Assembly: GCF_002176815.1 (NCBI RefSeq)
Contig: NZ_CP021648.1
Location: 3,604,001 to 3,668,000 of the forward strand
From: Acidovorax sp. T1
GTDB lineage: Bacteria; Pseudomonadota; Gammaproteobacteria; Burkholderiales; Burkholderiaceae_C
Length of the DNA: 64,000 bases
Reading direction: 5' to 3'
Positions 53,174 to 61,853 of this stretch are shown here, piece after piece (position 1 is the first letter of the stretch; the number at the start of each line of letters is the position of its first letter). The notes below the pieces were generated by a model. That model worked only from the letters and a program-made list of their open reading frames with translations. It searched no databases and was not told where the DNA came from. The translations under genes were made by a program, and so were the position numbers.

Positions 53174-53635
53174 ATGAGCAATGAAACCATCCCTCTCAAT
53201 CTCTTCAAGGCGAACCTGGAACTGCAGCTGCGCATCCAACGCCTGATGCAGGAAAACGGCCAGCAATGGCTGGAGAACGCCACGCGCGCGGGCAGCGAAA
53301 ACATTGCCGAGTCCGGCACTGAGATCGAAAGCCTGCTCAAGGCCCAGAACTGGCAGGAGTTGGCCACGCTGCCCGCGCAGGCCTTCTGGCGTCAGTTTCA
53401 GCACCAGATGGGTGGCGCGCAGGCACTAACGCAAGTCGCAATCAAGAATCAGACCACCTTCACCCAAGGCCTGCAGCAAGCCATTCAGGACTGGCAGAAA
53501 TCGGTCACGCAGGCCGTAGGCCAGGCAGATGCGATATTGCCGTTCCAGGATATTTTCAAGCAATGGGGAGCGGTGTGGGCCAAGGCACAGGACAAGGACG
53601 CACCAGCCAAGACAGGTGGTCGCAATGCCGGCTGA
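53174..53635 (+). CDS. Phasin-family PHB granule protein
   Basis: 153 residues from ATG 53174, with AAGGAG upstream. It is all helical and amphipathic, without cysteine: NLFKANLELQLRIQRLMQENGQQWLENATRAG and later GLQQAIQDWQKSVTQAVGQAD. This fits phasin proteins that coat polyhydroxybutyrate granules. Its end overlaps the start of the reductase gene by 11 bases, and the other PHB genes follow. Confidence 0.85.
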   Translation: MSNETIPLNLFKANLELQLRIQRLMQENGQQWLENATRAGSENIAESGTEIESLLKAQNWQELATLPAQAFWRQFQHQMGGAQALTQVAIKNQTTFTQGLQQAIQDWQKSVTQAVGQADAILPFQDIFKQWGAVWAKAQDKDAPAKTGGRNAG

Positions 53636-54371
53636 GCAACGCACTGCACTGGTCACCGGCGGCAGCGGCGGCCTGGGCGAAGCCATCGCCCGGGCCTTGC
53701 ACGATGCGGGCCATACCGTGCTCATCGTCCATTCGCCGGGCAATGCCAGCATTGGCGCGTGGCTGAAAACCCAAGCCGGCGAAGGTTACGACTTCGCCGC
53801 CTACGGCGCGGATGTGGCCGACCATGCCTCCTGCCAGGAGCTGGCCGGCCTCATTCAAGCAGACGGTCACCACATCGACATTCTGGTCAACAACGCGGGC
53901 ATCACGCGTGATGCTACGTTCCGCAAGCTGAGCTACGCCGATTGGGATGCGGTCCTGCGGGTCAATCTCGACTCCGTTTTCAACGTCACCCGGCCATTCA
54001 TCGACGGCATGCTCGAACGCGGCTGGGGCAGGATCGTCAACATCTCCTCGATCAACGGCTCCAAGGGGCAGTTCGGCCAGACCAACTACTCCGCCGCAAA
54101 AGCCGGCATGCATGGCTTCACTAAAGCCCTTGCGCAAGAGGTGGCGCGCAAGGGTGTGACAGTCAACACCGTCTCGCCGGGGTATCTGGATACGAAGATG
54201 GTGACGAGCATGTCGGAGGAAGTGGTCAAGCAAGTGACTGCCGGTATTCCCGTGGGTCGTCTGGGACGGCCTGAGGAAATCGCCGCACTGGTTGCATTCA
54301 TCGCCAGTGAGTCTGCGGGGTTCATGACCGGCAGCAACGTGTCGATGAATGGTGGCCAGCACATGTACTGA
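53625..54371 (+). CDS. phaB: Acetoacetyl-CoA reductase (PhaB-like SDR)
   Basis: 248 residues from the ATG at 53625, inside the end of the phasin gene. The short-chain dehydrogenase motifs are VTGGSGGLGEAIA (cofactor loop), NNAGITRDATF, the catalytic Ser in NISSINGSKGQFGQ and YSAAKAG (Tyr-x3-Lys). GITRDATFRK and GQFGQTNYSAAKAGMHGFT are typical of PhaB rather than FabG. It reduces acetoacetyl-CoA to (R)-3-hydroxybutyryl-CoA, the PHB monomer, usually with NADPH. Confidence 0.87.
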   Translation: MPAEQRTALVTGGSGGLGEAIARALHDAGHTVLIVHSPGNASIGAWLKTQAGEGYDFAAYGADVADHASCQELAGLIQADGHHIDILVNNAGITRDATFRKLSYADWDAVLRVNLDSVFNVTRPFIDGMLERGWGRIVNISSINGSKGQFGQTNYSAAKAGMHGFTKALAQEVARKGVTVNTVSPGYLDTKMVTSMSEEVVKQVTAGIPVGRLGRPEEIAALVAFIASESAGFMTGSNVSMNGGQHMY

Positions 54372-54379
54372 GTGAGGAA

Positions 54380-54412
54380 GGGCCGGCAAGACGATGTGCC
54401 TGCGGCCCCTTT
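54380..54412 (+). terminator. Hairpin and T-run after phaB
   Basis: GGGCCG (54380-54385) pairs with CGGCCC (54403-54408), followed by CTTTTC. The loop is long, so it may be only a partial terminator that lowers expression of the genes downstream of phasin and phaB. Confidence 0.45.
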
Positions 54413-54456
54413 TCATTCAATTTTTCAGTTTCATCATAGACGGAGTGCCCATCGCC

Positions 54457-56961
54457 ATGAATCAAGACACCACGACATCACCAACGGCCGCTTGGGGGCA
54501 GTTGCTGTGGGACCCGTTGCGACTATCGGCGATGGCAAACGAGTATGCAGTGGATGCCTGGCAGCGGTCCATTCTGTATGCCGACGTTCGCCGCCAACGC
54601 GGCAACCAGTACCAGGAGCATTTGCAGGAGCAGACGCCGAACGTACTCGACTTCGCCTCTGAGGTCATCATGTCCGGGCTGGACCTTCCGCAGCCGGTCA
54701 ACTATGGCCTCGTACGTATCCTGCCGCCAGCCGACACGCCGAGCGATCCCCACAAGCGACCGTTCGTGGTGGTCGATCCACGCGCGGGCCACGGCCCAGG
54801 CATCGGCGGCTTCAAACCCGATAGCGAGGTCGGCGCGGCCCTCAAGGCTGGCCATCCCTGCTACTTCGTAGGCTTTCTGCCCGATCCCGTTCCCGGCCAG
54901 ACCGTCGAGGACGTCATGCGCGCCGAAGCGGCCTTCGTGCGCAAGGTCGGCGAGCTGCACCCCGACAGCCGCGGCAAGCCTGCGGTCATCGGCAATTGCC
55001 AGGCGGGCTGGCAGATCCTGATGGCAGCTGCCGTCTGGCCCGAACTGTTCGGACCGATCATCGTCGCCGGCGCGCCGCTGTCGTACTGGGCGGGCGACAT
55101 GCCGATGCGCTATGCAGGCGGCCTGACCGGCGGTAGTTGGTTGACGGCATTGACCGGCGATCTGGGCGCCGGTCGGTTCGACGGCGCCTGGCTGGTACAG
55201 AACTTCGAGAACCTGGACCCGGCCAATACGCTGTGGAGCAAACAGTACAACCTGTACGCCAAGGTCGACACGGAAGGCCCGCGCCACTTGCAATTCGAGA
55301 AGTACTGGGGCGGCCACGTGTTCCTGAACGATGTGGAAATACAGTACATCGTCGATAACCTGTTCATCGGCAACAAACTGAGTACGGCGCAGCTGGTGAC
55401 GTCTGATGGCGTGCGCATCGACCTGCGCAATATTCGCTCGCCGATCCTGGTGTTCTGCTCCTATGGGGACAACATCACGCCACCGCCCCAGGCCCTGGGC
55501 TGGATCACCGACCTGTACCGCAACGACCTGGACGTGCTGGGACATGACCAGACCATCGTCTACGCTACCCATGACAGCATCGGACATCTGGGAATCTTCG
55601 TCTCCGGCAGCGTCGGGCGTAAAGAGCACCAGGAGTTCGCTGCGAACATCGACATCATCGACGTGCTGCCGGCAGGCATTCACCACATGCAAATCGATGA
55701 GCATCCCGACCCAGTGCAGGAAGGAGACCCAACCAGTGACGTCTTCCTGACGCGGATTCGCCGCAGCAGCATCGATGAAGTCCGTGAGATCGTCCGTCCC
55801 GACCCTGAGAACGATCGCCGGTTCGCCGCCGTTGCGCGGATCTCCGAGGTCAACCTGGCTTGCTACCGCAGCTTCGTGCAGCCATGGATGCGTGCCCTGG
55901 TCACGGACCAGGGTGCGAAGTGGCTGGAGCCGCTGCATCCGCTGCGCATGGGCTATGAATTGTGGTCTGACAGGCATCCGCTCGCCGCCGCAGTACATGA
56001 GGCTGCGCAACACGTGCGCGACCATCGTCAGCCCGTCTCCGAGGCCAACCCTTTCCTGCAACTGCAGGCGCAGTTTTCCACCGCCGTCGAACAGATGCTG
56101 GATCAATTCCGTGATTGCCGCGACCAGATCTACGCACAGGCGTTTGACACGCTGTACAGCCTGCCGCTGGTGCAGGCCATGACTGGACAGAGCCTGCACG
56201 ACGATGCACCGCCGCGACCCCGTCCCAGCGAGACGCCCGAGCATCGCCAGTATCTGGCGCAAGAGTTGACACGGCTCGAAGCGGATATTCACAGCGGCGG
56301 GCTCGCCGAAGCCTCCATACGGGCGCTGTTCTTTGTGCTGGCCGCGCGTGGCGAGGCCGACGGGCGGCACTTCCGGCACGCAAAAGAACTCGCGCGCCCC
56401 CATTTGGCAAACGACTTCGACATGCAGGTCTTTCGCCACCTCGTTCGTCGGCAGGCTTTGCTCATGAGGCTCGACGAGGACGCCACGGTGTCCGCCATCC
56501 CCGGATTGCTCAACGGCATAGCGCCTGATGACATCCGCCAGGTGGCGGGAATGATCGTGCAAGTGATTGGCAGCGGCGGTGTGCTGTCCGCACAAGAACA
56601 AACCAGGCTGGAACAGGTTTCTACCTTGTTCGAGCAGGCCGAGCGCCAAGCGCAGGCGGCTTCGGCGCCCGCCGTGATAAGTCCCGCCACTGATACCTCC
56701 GCTACGGTCGTGGACGCGAAGTCGACAACCGCCATGCCACGCTCTGCCAGTGGCACATCCGCTGCGGTCGAGGATGCGAATGCGGCGCCAGCCATGCCGA
56801 GCTCCGCCAGTGACACCTCCGCTCCGGCCATAAACACGACCTCCAAGACATCCTCTCCAAAGCCTAAGGCGCCTCAGAAGAAAACTGCTACGCAGAAAAC
56901 TGTGTCCAAGACGCCAGCCGCCCCGCGGACAAGTCAAACACGGCGAGGGAAAGGCAAATGA
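54457..56961 (+). CDS. DUF3141 protein, PhaC-like hydrolase domain with repeats and basic tail
   Basis: 834 residues from the ATG at 54457; the frame is open to 54394 but without a better site. The N-terminal half is an alpha/beta-hydrolase related to PHA synthases: PFVVVDPRAGHGPGIGGFK and an elbow VIGNCQAGWQIL with Cys as likely nucleophile (about residue 187). The central part is helical. Near the C-terminus are three 20-residue repeats (TSA-V-DA type), then a Lys/Pro/Ala/Thr-rich tail (KPKAPQKKTATQKTV...RRGKGK) like the DNA-binding tails of PhaM or PhaF. Its role in PHB handling is inferred. It overlaps the next gene by 4 bases. Confidence 0.82.
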   Translation: MNQDTTTSPTAAWGQLLWDPLRLSAMANEYAVDAWQRSILYADVRRQRGNQYQEHLQEQTPNVLDFASEVIMSGLDLPQPVNYGLVRILPPADTPSDPHKRPFVVVDPRAGHGPGIGGFKPDSEVGAALKAGHPCYFVGFLPDPVPGQTVEDVMRAEAAFVRKVGELHPDSRGKPAVIGNCQAGWQILMAAAVWPELFGPIIVAGAPLSYWAGDMPMRYAGGLTGGSWLTALTGDLGAGRFDGAWLVQNFENLDPANTLWSKQYNLYAKVDTEGPRHLQFEKYWGGHVFLNDVEIQYIVDNLFIGNKLSTAQLVTSDGVRIDLRNIRSPILVFCSYGDNITPPPQALGWITDLYRNDLDVLGHDQTIVYATHDSIGHLGIFVSGSVGRKEHQEFAANIDIIDVLPAGIHHMQIDEHPDPVQEGDPTSDVFLTRIRRSSIDEVREIVRPDPENDRRFAAVARISEVNLACYRSFVQPWMRALVTDQGAKWLEPLHPLRMGYELWSDRHPLAAAVHEAAQHVRDHRQPVSEANPFLQLQAQFSTAVEQMLDQFRDCRDQIYAQAFDTLYSLPLVQAMTGQSLHDDAPPRPRPSETPEHRQYLAQELTRLEADIHSGGLAEASIRALFFVLAARGEADGRHFRHAKELARPHLANDFDMQVFRHLVRRQALLMRLDEDATVSAIPGLLNGIAPDDIRQVAGMIVQVIGSGGVLSAQEQTRLEQVSTLFEQAERQAQAASAPAVISPATDTSATVVDAKSTTAMPRSASGTSAAVEDANAAPAMPSSASDTSAPAINTTSKTSSPKPKAPQKKTATQKTVSKTPAAPRTSQTRRGKGK
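56686..56865 (+). repeat. Three tandem 60-bp imperfect repeats in the DUF3141 gene
   Basis: The text CTGATACCTCCGCT at about 56690 recurs with few changes at about 56750 (TGGCACATCCGCT) and 56810 (TGACACCTCCGCT), a period of exactly 60 bases or 20 codons. The encoded unit is approximately S-A/T-S-x-TSAxV-DA-x-T/A-x-AMP. The in-frame period means that copy-number change would only alter linker length. Confidence 0.8.
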
Positions 56962-58379
56962 CGACGTCCTCCGCACCGGTCGATGGCGCCGCCGACGCAT
57001 TGCAGGTTCTGCGCAACCGCACCTTCGACGAGATCGCCATCGGCGACAGCGCCAGCCTCGAACGCGCGTTTTCGCCGCAAGACATCCACATGTTCGCGCT
57101 GCAATCGGGCGATGTGGATCCGGAATCTTCGGTGTCTTCGCCCTCGCGGGGCACCACGGAGGCCATTTGTGCAAACGCCCTGATCTCGGCTGTGCTGGGA
57201 ACACGCCTGCCGGGGCCTGGAACCCAATATGTCAGCCAGAACCTGCGCTTGCTCGGAGCCGTTCGGCCCGGCGACAGGCTGACCGTGCAGATGCAGGTGA
57301 GCAGCAAAGACACGGCCACCCATCACGTCACGCTGGACTGCACCTGCACCAGCCAGGAGGGGGTGGCGATTTTCCAAGGCCAGGTAGAGGTCGTAGCGCC
57401 CACTGAGCGCATTGAAAGAACGCGCACGGCGTTGCCGGAAATCCATCCGGATGCGCAGGGCCGCACAGGCCTGCAGCACCTGCTGGCGCATGTCGCGCAC
57501 TTGCAACCGATTCGGGTAGCCGTCGCCCATCCGTGCGATGTCCCCAGCCTGTCCGCTGCGCTCGAAGCGCGCCACGCGGGGTTGATCGAGCCGGTGCTGG
57601 TCGGGCCACGAGGGCGGCTCGAAGCAGTCGCCACCGAGGCCGGGCTGGATCTGGCCGACGTCGCCATTGTGGACGTCCCGCACAGCCACGCCGCTGCGCA
57701 GCAAGCCGTCGCCTTGGCAGCCGCAGGTGAAGTCGAAGCCCTGATGAAAGGGAGCCTGCACACCGACGAACTGATGTCCGCGCTGGTTTCGGCAGCAGCG
57801 GGGTTGCGCACCAAGCGCCGGGTCAGCCATTGCTTCCTGTTGCAGACACCGGCCTATCCGCGCCCGTTCATCGTCACCGATGCGGCGATCAATATCGCCC
57901 CGAATCTGGAACAGAAGGCAGACATCATCCGCAACGCCATCGAGCTGGCACAGGTGATCGGCGTGCGCGAACCCAAGGTCGCGATCCTGGCCGCGGTCGA
58001 GACGGTCAGCCCGACGATGGCGGCCACGCTGGACGCTGCGGCGCTGTGCAAGATGGCCGATCGCGGCCAGATCACTGGCGGCCTGCTCGACGGGCCGCTG
58101 GCCTTCGACAACGCCGTCTCCATCGCCGCTGCGCGTATCAAGGGGATCGTTTCCGAGGTCGCCGGGCAAGCTGACATCCTCGTCGTGCCTGACCTGGAGA
58201 GCGGCAACATGCTTGCCAAGCAGTTGATCTTCATGGGCGGCGCAGCCAGCGCCGGGATCGTTCTTGGAGCCAAGGTGCCAGTCATTCTGACCAGCCGCGC
58301 CGACTCGCGTGATACACGCATCGCCTCATGCGCGATCGCACTGATGCTGGCCCACCACTATCGGCTGTCACCCCCTTGA
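56958..58379 (+). CDS. Bifunctional MaoC-like enoyl-CoA hydratase / phosphate acyltransferase
   Basis: 473 residues. The N-terminal MaoC-type hot-dog domain (about 15-150) has FDEIAIGDSASLERAFSPQDIHMFALQSGDVDP. The C-terminal part (about 175-473) is a phosphate acetyl/butyryltransferase: VAVAHPCDVPSLSAALEA, ALMKGSLHTDELMSALV, FIVTDAAINIAPNLEQKADIIRNAIELAQ and DILVVPDLESGNMLAKQL. Together they could hydrate or dehydrate C4 acyl-CoA and exchange CoA for phosphate. The kinase encoded two genes later would then make ATP. The coupled start with the DUF3141 gene (ATGA) supports a joint role. Confidence 0.9.
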   Translation: MTTSSAPVDGAADALQVLRNRTFDEIAIGDSASLERAFSPQDIHMFALQSGDVDPESSVSSPSRGTTEAICANALISAVLGTRLPGPGTQYVSQNLRLLGAVRPGDRLTVQMQVSSKDTATHHVTLDCTCTSQEGVAIFQGQVEVVAPTERIERTRTALPEIHPDAQGRTGLQHLLAHVAHLQPIRVAVAHPCDVPSLSAALEARHAGLIEPVLVGPRGRLEAVATEAGLDLADVAIVDVPHSHAAAQQAVALAAAGEVEALMKGSLHTDELMSALVSAAAGLRTKRRVSHCFLLQTPAYPRPFIVTDAAINIAPNLEQKADIIRNAIELAQVIGVREPKVAILAAVETVSPTMAATLDAAALCKMADRGQITGGLLDGPLAFDNAVSIAAARIKGIVSEVAGQADILVVPDLESGNMLAKQLIFMGGAASAGIVLGAKVPVILTSRADSRDTRIASCAIALMLAHHYRLSPP

Positions 58380-58440
58380 GCCGACTTATCGGCAACTTAT
58401 TAACCCCCTCTTTTTAATCCACCCCTTTGGAGGAAACACC

Positions 58441-59193
58441 ATGCAGTACTCATTCTCTGGCCGCGTAGCCCTGGTCACCGGTGCAGGGTCTGGCATTGGC
58501 GAGGCCATTGCCCGGCTGCTTGCAAGCAACGGCCTGAATGTCGTCGTCTCCGATGTCAGCGCCGACAATGCGCAGCGCGTCACCAGCCTCATCAACGCCG
58601 AGGGCGGCCACGCCGTGGCCAACGTGGCCGACGTGGCATGCATCGATGAGGTCCAGGCTGCCGTGGCCTGCGCGGTCGATACGTTCGGCGACCTTCATTT
58701 TGCCGTCAACAACGCCGGTATCGGTGGCGACCAGAGCCCGGCGGGAGAACTGGACCCTGCCGCCTGGCGCCGGGTGATCGATGTCAACCTGAACGGCGTG
58801 TTCTATGGCCTGCGCCATCAGATTCCCGCCATCCTGCGCTCGGGAGGCGGCGCCATCGTCAACGTCTCCTCCATCCTGGGGGTGGTGGGCGACGCAGCGA
58901 ACCCTGCGTACGTCGCAGCCAAACATGGCGTGACCGGGCTGACCCGCTCGGCAGGACTGGCCTATGCGTCCAAGGGAATCCGGATCAATTCGATTCATCC
59001 CGGTTACGTGCGTACGCCCATCCTGGATTTCCTGGATGAATCGGCCCTCCAGAAGGCCGTTGACCTGCATCCGATCGGCCGTCTGGGGACCCCGGACGAA
59101 ATCGCCCATGCCGTGGCGTTTTTGCTATCGGAAGGAAGCAGCTTCTTTGCGGGCACCCAGCTCATCGCGGACGGCGGCTACACGGCACGCTGA
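58441..59193 (+). CDS. Short-chain dehydrogenase, probable 3-hydroxybutyrate dehydrogenase
   Basis: 250 residues with GGAGG before the ATG at 58441. Motifs: VTGAGSGIGEAIARL, NNAGIGGDQSP, VNVSSILG and YVAAKHGVTGLT (Tyr-x3-Lys). VVVSDV after the second beta strand, with Asp, points to NAD(H) rather than NADP(H). In the PHB context, oxidation of 3-hydroxybutyrate to acetoacetate is the likely reaction, but glucose- or cyclohexanol-type SDRs look similar, so the substrate is inferred. Confidence 0.78.
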   Translation: MQYSFSGRVALVTGAGSGIGEAIARLLASNGLNVVVSDVSADNAQRVTSLINAEGGHAVANVADVACIDEVQAAVACAVDTFGDLHFAVNNAGIGGDQSPAGELDPAAWRRVIDVNLNGVFYGLRHQIPAILRSGGGAIVNVSSILGVVGDAANPAYVAAKHGVTGLTRSAGLAYASKGIRINSIHPGYVRTPILDFLDESALQKAVDLHPIGRLGTPDEIAHAVAFLLSEGSSFFAGTQLIADGGYTAR

Positions 59194-59269
59194 ATCTGAC
59201 GACGATGAGAGTGCAGGCATACCCGCACACCGTGGCGACGTCACCGGGGCCGGGCAAAAAGAGGACGAC

Positions 59270-60511
59270 ATGATGGATGCGACCACGGCCCGCTCCGGAC
59301 GCCCCGGGCACGGACTGATCCTTGTACTGAACTGCGGTTCATCCAGCATCAAGTTTGCGGTGTTCGATCCCTCGGCCACGCCACTGCCTCGCCAGGCATT
59401 GTGGAATGGCAAGGTGCAGGGGATCGGCGGTGCCGATCCGGATTTCGGAGAGACCGGAGTTGCGCCGTTCTCGATCGAACTGGACACGGCACATCCGTAT
59501 CGCGCCGCACTGCGCCTCATCCGCGATCGTGTCAGCCGGCGGCTCGACGGCCGCCACGTAGGTACGGTCGCCCACCGTATCGTCCACGGCGGCAGCAAAT
59601 ACTCCATGCCCGTGCGCCTGGACGCAAATGTCCTGGCCGACCTCAAGGGCTACATTCCTCTGGCCCCGCTGCACCAGCCATTCGCGCTCGAAGCCGTGGA
59701 GATCCTGCTGCGGGAGCAGCCAGATCTGCCACAGATGGCTTGCTTCGACACGGCCTTCCACCACACTTTGCCCCAGGTCGAGAAGATCCTGCCGTTGCCC
59801 TATGCCGCATGGGAGCGCGGTCTGCGTCGGTACGGGTTTCACGGCCTGTCGTATGAGTACATGGCAGTGGCCTTGCCCGAACGCCATGGCGACGCCGCGT
59901 GCGGGCGCACCGTCGTTGCCCACTTGGGCAGTGGCGCCAGTCTGTGCGCCATGCAAGGACTCAAAAGCGTGGCCACCACCATGGGCTTCTCCGCGCTTGA
60001 CGGCCTGATGATGGGCACCCGCACCGGCGCGCTCGATCCGGGTGCGGTGCTCTACCTGATGGAAGTCGAGAAGCTCTCACTGGAGCAAGTGGGGCGCGTC
60101 CTCTATCACGAGTCCGGCCTGCTCGGCGTTTCGGGAATCTCGGCCGAGCCGCGCGTCATTGTCGGGCACGAGAACGATGCAGGCGAAACGGGGGAGCGAG
60201 CGCGCTTGGCACTGGCCCTTTACGTGCGACGCATCGTGCGCGAGATCGGGGCCCTGGTCGCCGTGCTGGGCGGTCTGGACATGTTGGTGTTCACGGCGGG
60301 TGTCGGTGAACACAATGCGTTCATTCGCGAGCGCATCTGTGCGGCGCTGGGCTTTCTGGGCATTGCCCTGGATACCGACGCCAACGCCCGCCACGCGGCG
60401 AAGATTTCCAGCGACCACAGCCAGGTCATCGTGGCGGTCGAGCCCACCAACGAAGAGTGGATAGCCGCCAGCCACGCACTGTCCTGCCTGGACAGGGAGA
60501 AGGCGCGATGA
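59270..60511 (+). CDS. ackA: Acetate/butyrate-type kinase (AckA family)
   Basis: 413 residues from the ATG at 59270 (a second ATG follows directly). The ASKHA-fold motifs are clear: LVLNCGSSSIKFAVFD, VAHRIVHGGSKY, CFDTAFHHTLP, YGFHGLSYEYMA, VVAHLGSGASLCAM, MGTRTGALDPGAVLYL and VFTAGVGEHNAFIRE. It converts acyl phosphate and ADP to acid and ATP, or the reverse. The substrate may be acetate, butyrate or 3-hydroxybutyrate; the neighbours favour C2 to C4 acids. It overlaps the next gene by 4 bases. Confidence 0.92.
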   Translation: MMDATTARSGRPGHGLILVLNCGSSSIKFAVFDPSATPLPRQALWNGKVQGIGGADPDFGETGVAPFSIELDTAHPYRAALRLIRDRVSRRLDGRHVGTVAHRIVHGGSKYSMPVRLDANVLADLKGYIPLAPLHQPFALEAVEILLREQPDLPQMACFDTAFHHTLPQVEKILPLPYAAWERGLRRYGFHGLSYEYMAVALPERHGDAACGRTVVAHLGSGASLCAMQGLKSVATTMGFSALDGLMMGTRTGALDPGAVLYLMEVEKLSLEQVGRVLYHESGLLGVSGISAEPRVIVGHENDAGETGERARLALALYVRRIVREIGALVAVLGGLDMLVFTAGVGEHNAFIRERICAALGFLGIALDTDANARHAAKISSDHSQVIVAVEPTNEEWIAASHALSCLDREKAR

Positions 60512-61710
60512 CGATCGATGCCTTCCATGGATTCACGCTCGCCATCGTGCTGTTGTTCGTGGGCAAGGGCCTGGTTGCGCGTTGGGGCATCTTGCGTCGA
60601 TACAGCATCCCGGAATCCCTGGTGGGCGGCCTGGCCTGCGCCCTGGTTGTCTTCGCCCTGTACTACGGTGCGGGGATCGTCGTCAGTTTCGATCTCGAAG
60701 CGCGTGACGCGCTGCTGCTGTACTTCTTTGCGGCCATTGGCCTGGGTACCGACGCCCGCACGCTGCGCCATGGTGGGCGGCCCTTGCTGATCCTGTCGGG
60801 GTTGGCCATCGGGTTCATGGTGCTGCAGAACCTGGCCGGGATGGAGATGGCACGCGCCTTCGGCCTGGATCCGCGCGCCGGGCTGATGGTGGGATCGATT
60901 TCCCTGACCGGAGGCGTGGGCACCACCTTGGCCTGGTCCGATCACTTCGTTCAAAACCTCGGCATTGCGCAAGCGCAGGAACTGGGATTGGCAGCGAACA
61001 TGATCGGCCTGATCGCGGCCTGCACCATCGGCGGCCCGATCGCAAGCCTGCTCATGCGCAGGCATCGGCTTCAAGCCGGAGACAGCGCCCTGGAAATTGG
61101 CACGCTGCACAGCAATGAGCAGCATGCCCGCCTGGACTACTACGGCGTGCTGCTGGCATTGCTCTGGCTCAACTTGGCCTTGATGCTGGGATACGGAATC
61201 AATGCCTTGGTAGCGCGTACCCCCGTCACGCTGCCCGCCTTTGTGGGCTGCCTGCTGGCCGGGATTCTCCTGCGCATGGTGGCCGACTGGATGAGGCCGA
61301 GTGGGGGCGGACGTCTATGGAACTGGCCGAGCATGCAGCCAGGCATTGCCCTGGTCTCCGATATCTCACTGGGCCTGTTTCTGACCATGGCGCTGATGGG
61401 ACTCAGGCTCTGGGAACTGCAGCCCGTGCTTGCCTTCATCACGGCGGCGATGCTGGTGCAGATTGCCCTGGTCATCGCATTCGTTTTGCTGATTGTTTTT
61501 CGGGCAATGGGCAAGGATTACCAAGCCGCCGTGGTGTGCGCGGGTTTCGGCGGTATTGCGCTGGGATCTACCGCCACTGCCATCGCCAACATGACGGCGG
61601 TGACTCGGGAGCATGGTGCGGCACGCGAGGCGTTCATTGTGGTGCCCCTGGTATGTGGGTTCGTCATCGATATTGCGAACGCACTGGTAATCAGCCTGAT
61701 GGCCGGTTAG
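60508..61710 (+). CDS. gltS: Sodium/glutamate symporter family carrier (GltS-like)
   Basis: 400 residues, about ten hydrophobic segments, no signal peptide. The GltS pattern is seen in GGLACALVVFALYYG, LTGGVGTTLAWSDHF (GGxGT-like motif in the first half) and FGGIALGSTATAIANMTAVT (its counterpart in the second half). GltS carries glutamate with sodium. Its coupling to the kinase gene (ATGA) inside a PHB cluster is odd; transport of another carboxylate is possible. Confidence 0.87.
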   Translation: MTIDAFHGFTLAIVLLFVGKGLVARWGILRRYSIPESLVGGLACALVVFALYYGAGIVVSFDLEARDALLLYFFAAIGLGTDARTLRHGGRPLLILSGLAIGFMVLQNLAGMEMARAFGLDPRAGLMVGSISLTGGVGTTLAWSDHFVQNLGIAQAQELGLAANMIGLIAACTIGGPIASLLMRRHRLQAGDSALEIGTLHSNEQHARLDYYGVLLALLWLNLALMLGYGINALVARTPVTLPAFVGCLLAGILLRMVADWMRPSGGGRLWNWPSMQPGIALVSDISLGLFLTMALMGLRLWELQPVLAFITAAMLVQIALVIAFVLLIVFRAMGKDYQAAVVCAGFGGIALGSTATAIANMTAVTREHGAAREAFIVVPLVCGFVIDIANALVISLMAG

Positions 61711-61853
61711 GCGAAGCGAAACAGCGGAGCGAGCTGGCAGATGGATACATCGCTGACGCGCTGGCGAGGCGTCGTCGCCCAGGAAATCGCAATCGACTCC
61801 CGTTTTCAAGCAAGGGGCTCTTTCTACTTGTGCAGAAATAGAGGTAATACGCT

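Noticed and set aside
54523..57204. Minus-strand open frame of 893 codons opposite the DUF3141 gene
   Set aside because: The plus strand carries a coherent hydrolase with coupled neighbours; the minus frame has no motif, no ribosome binding site and shadow-like composition.
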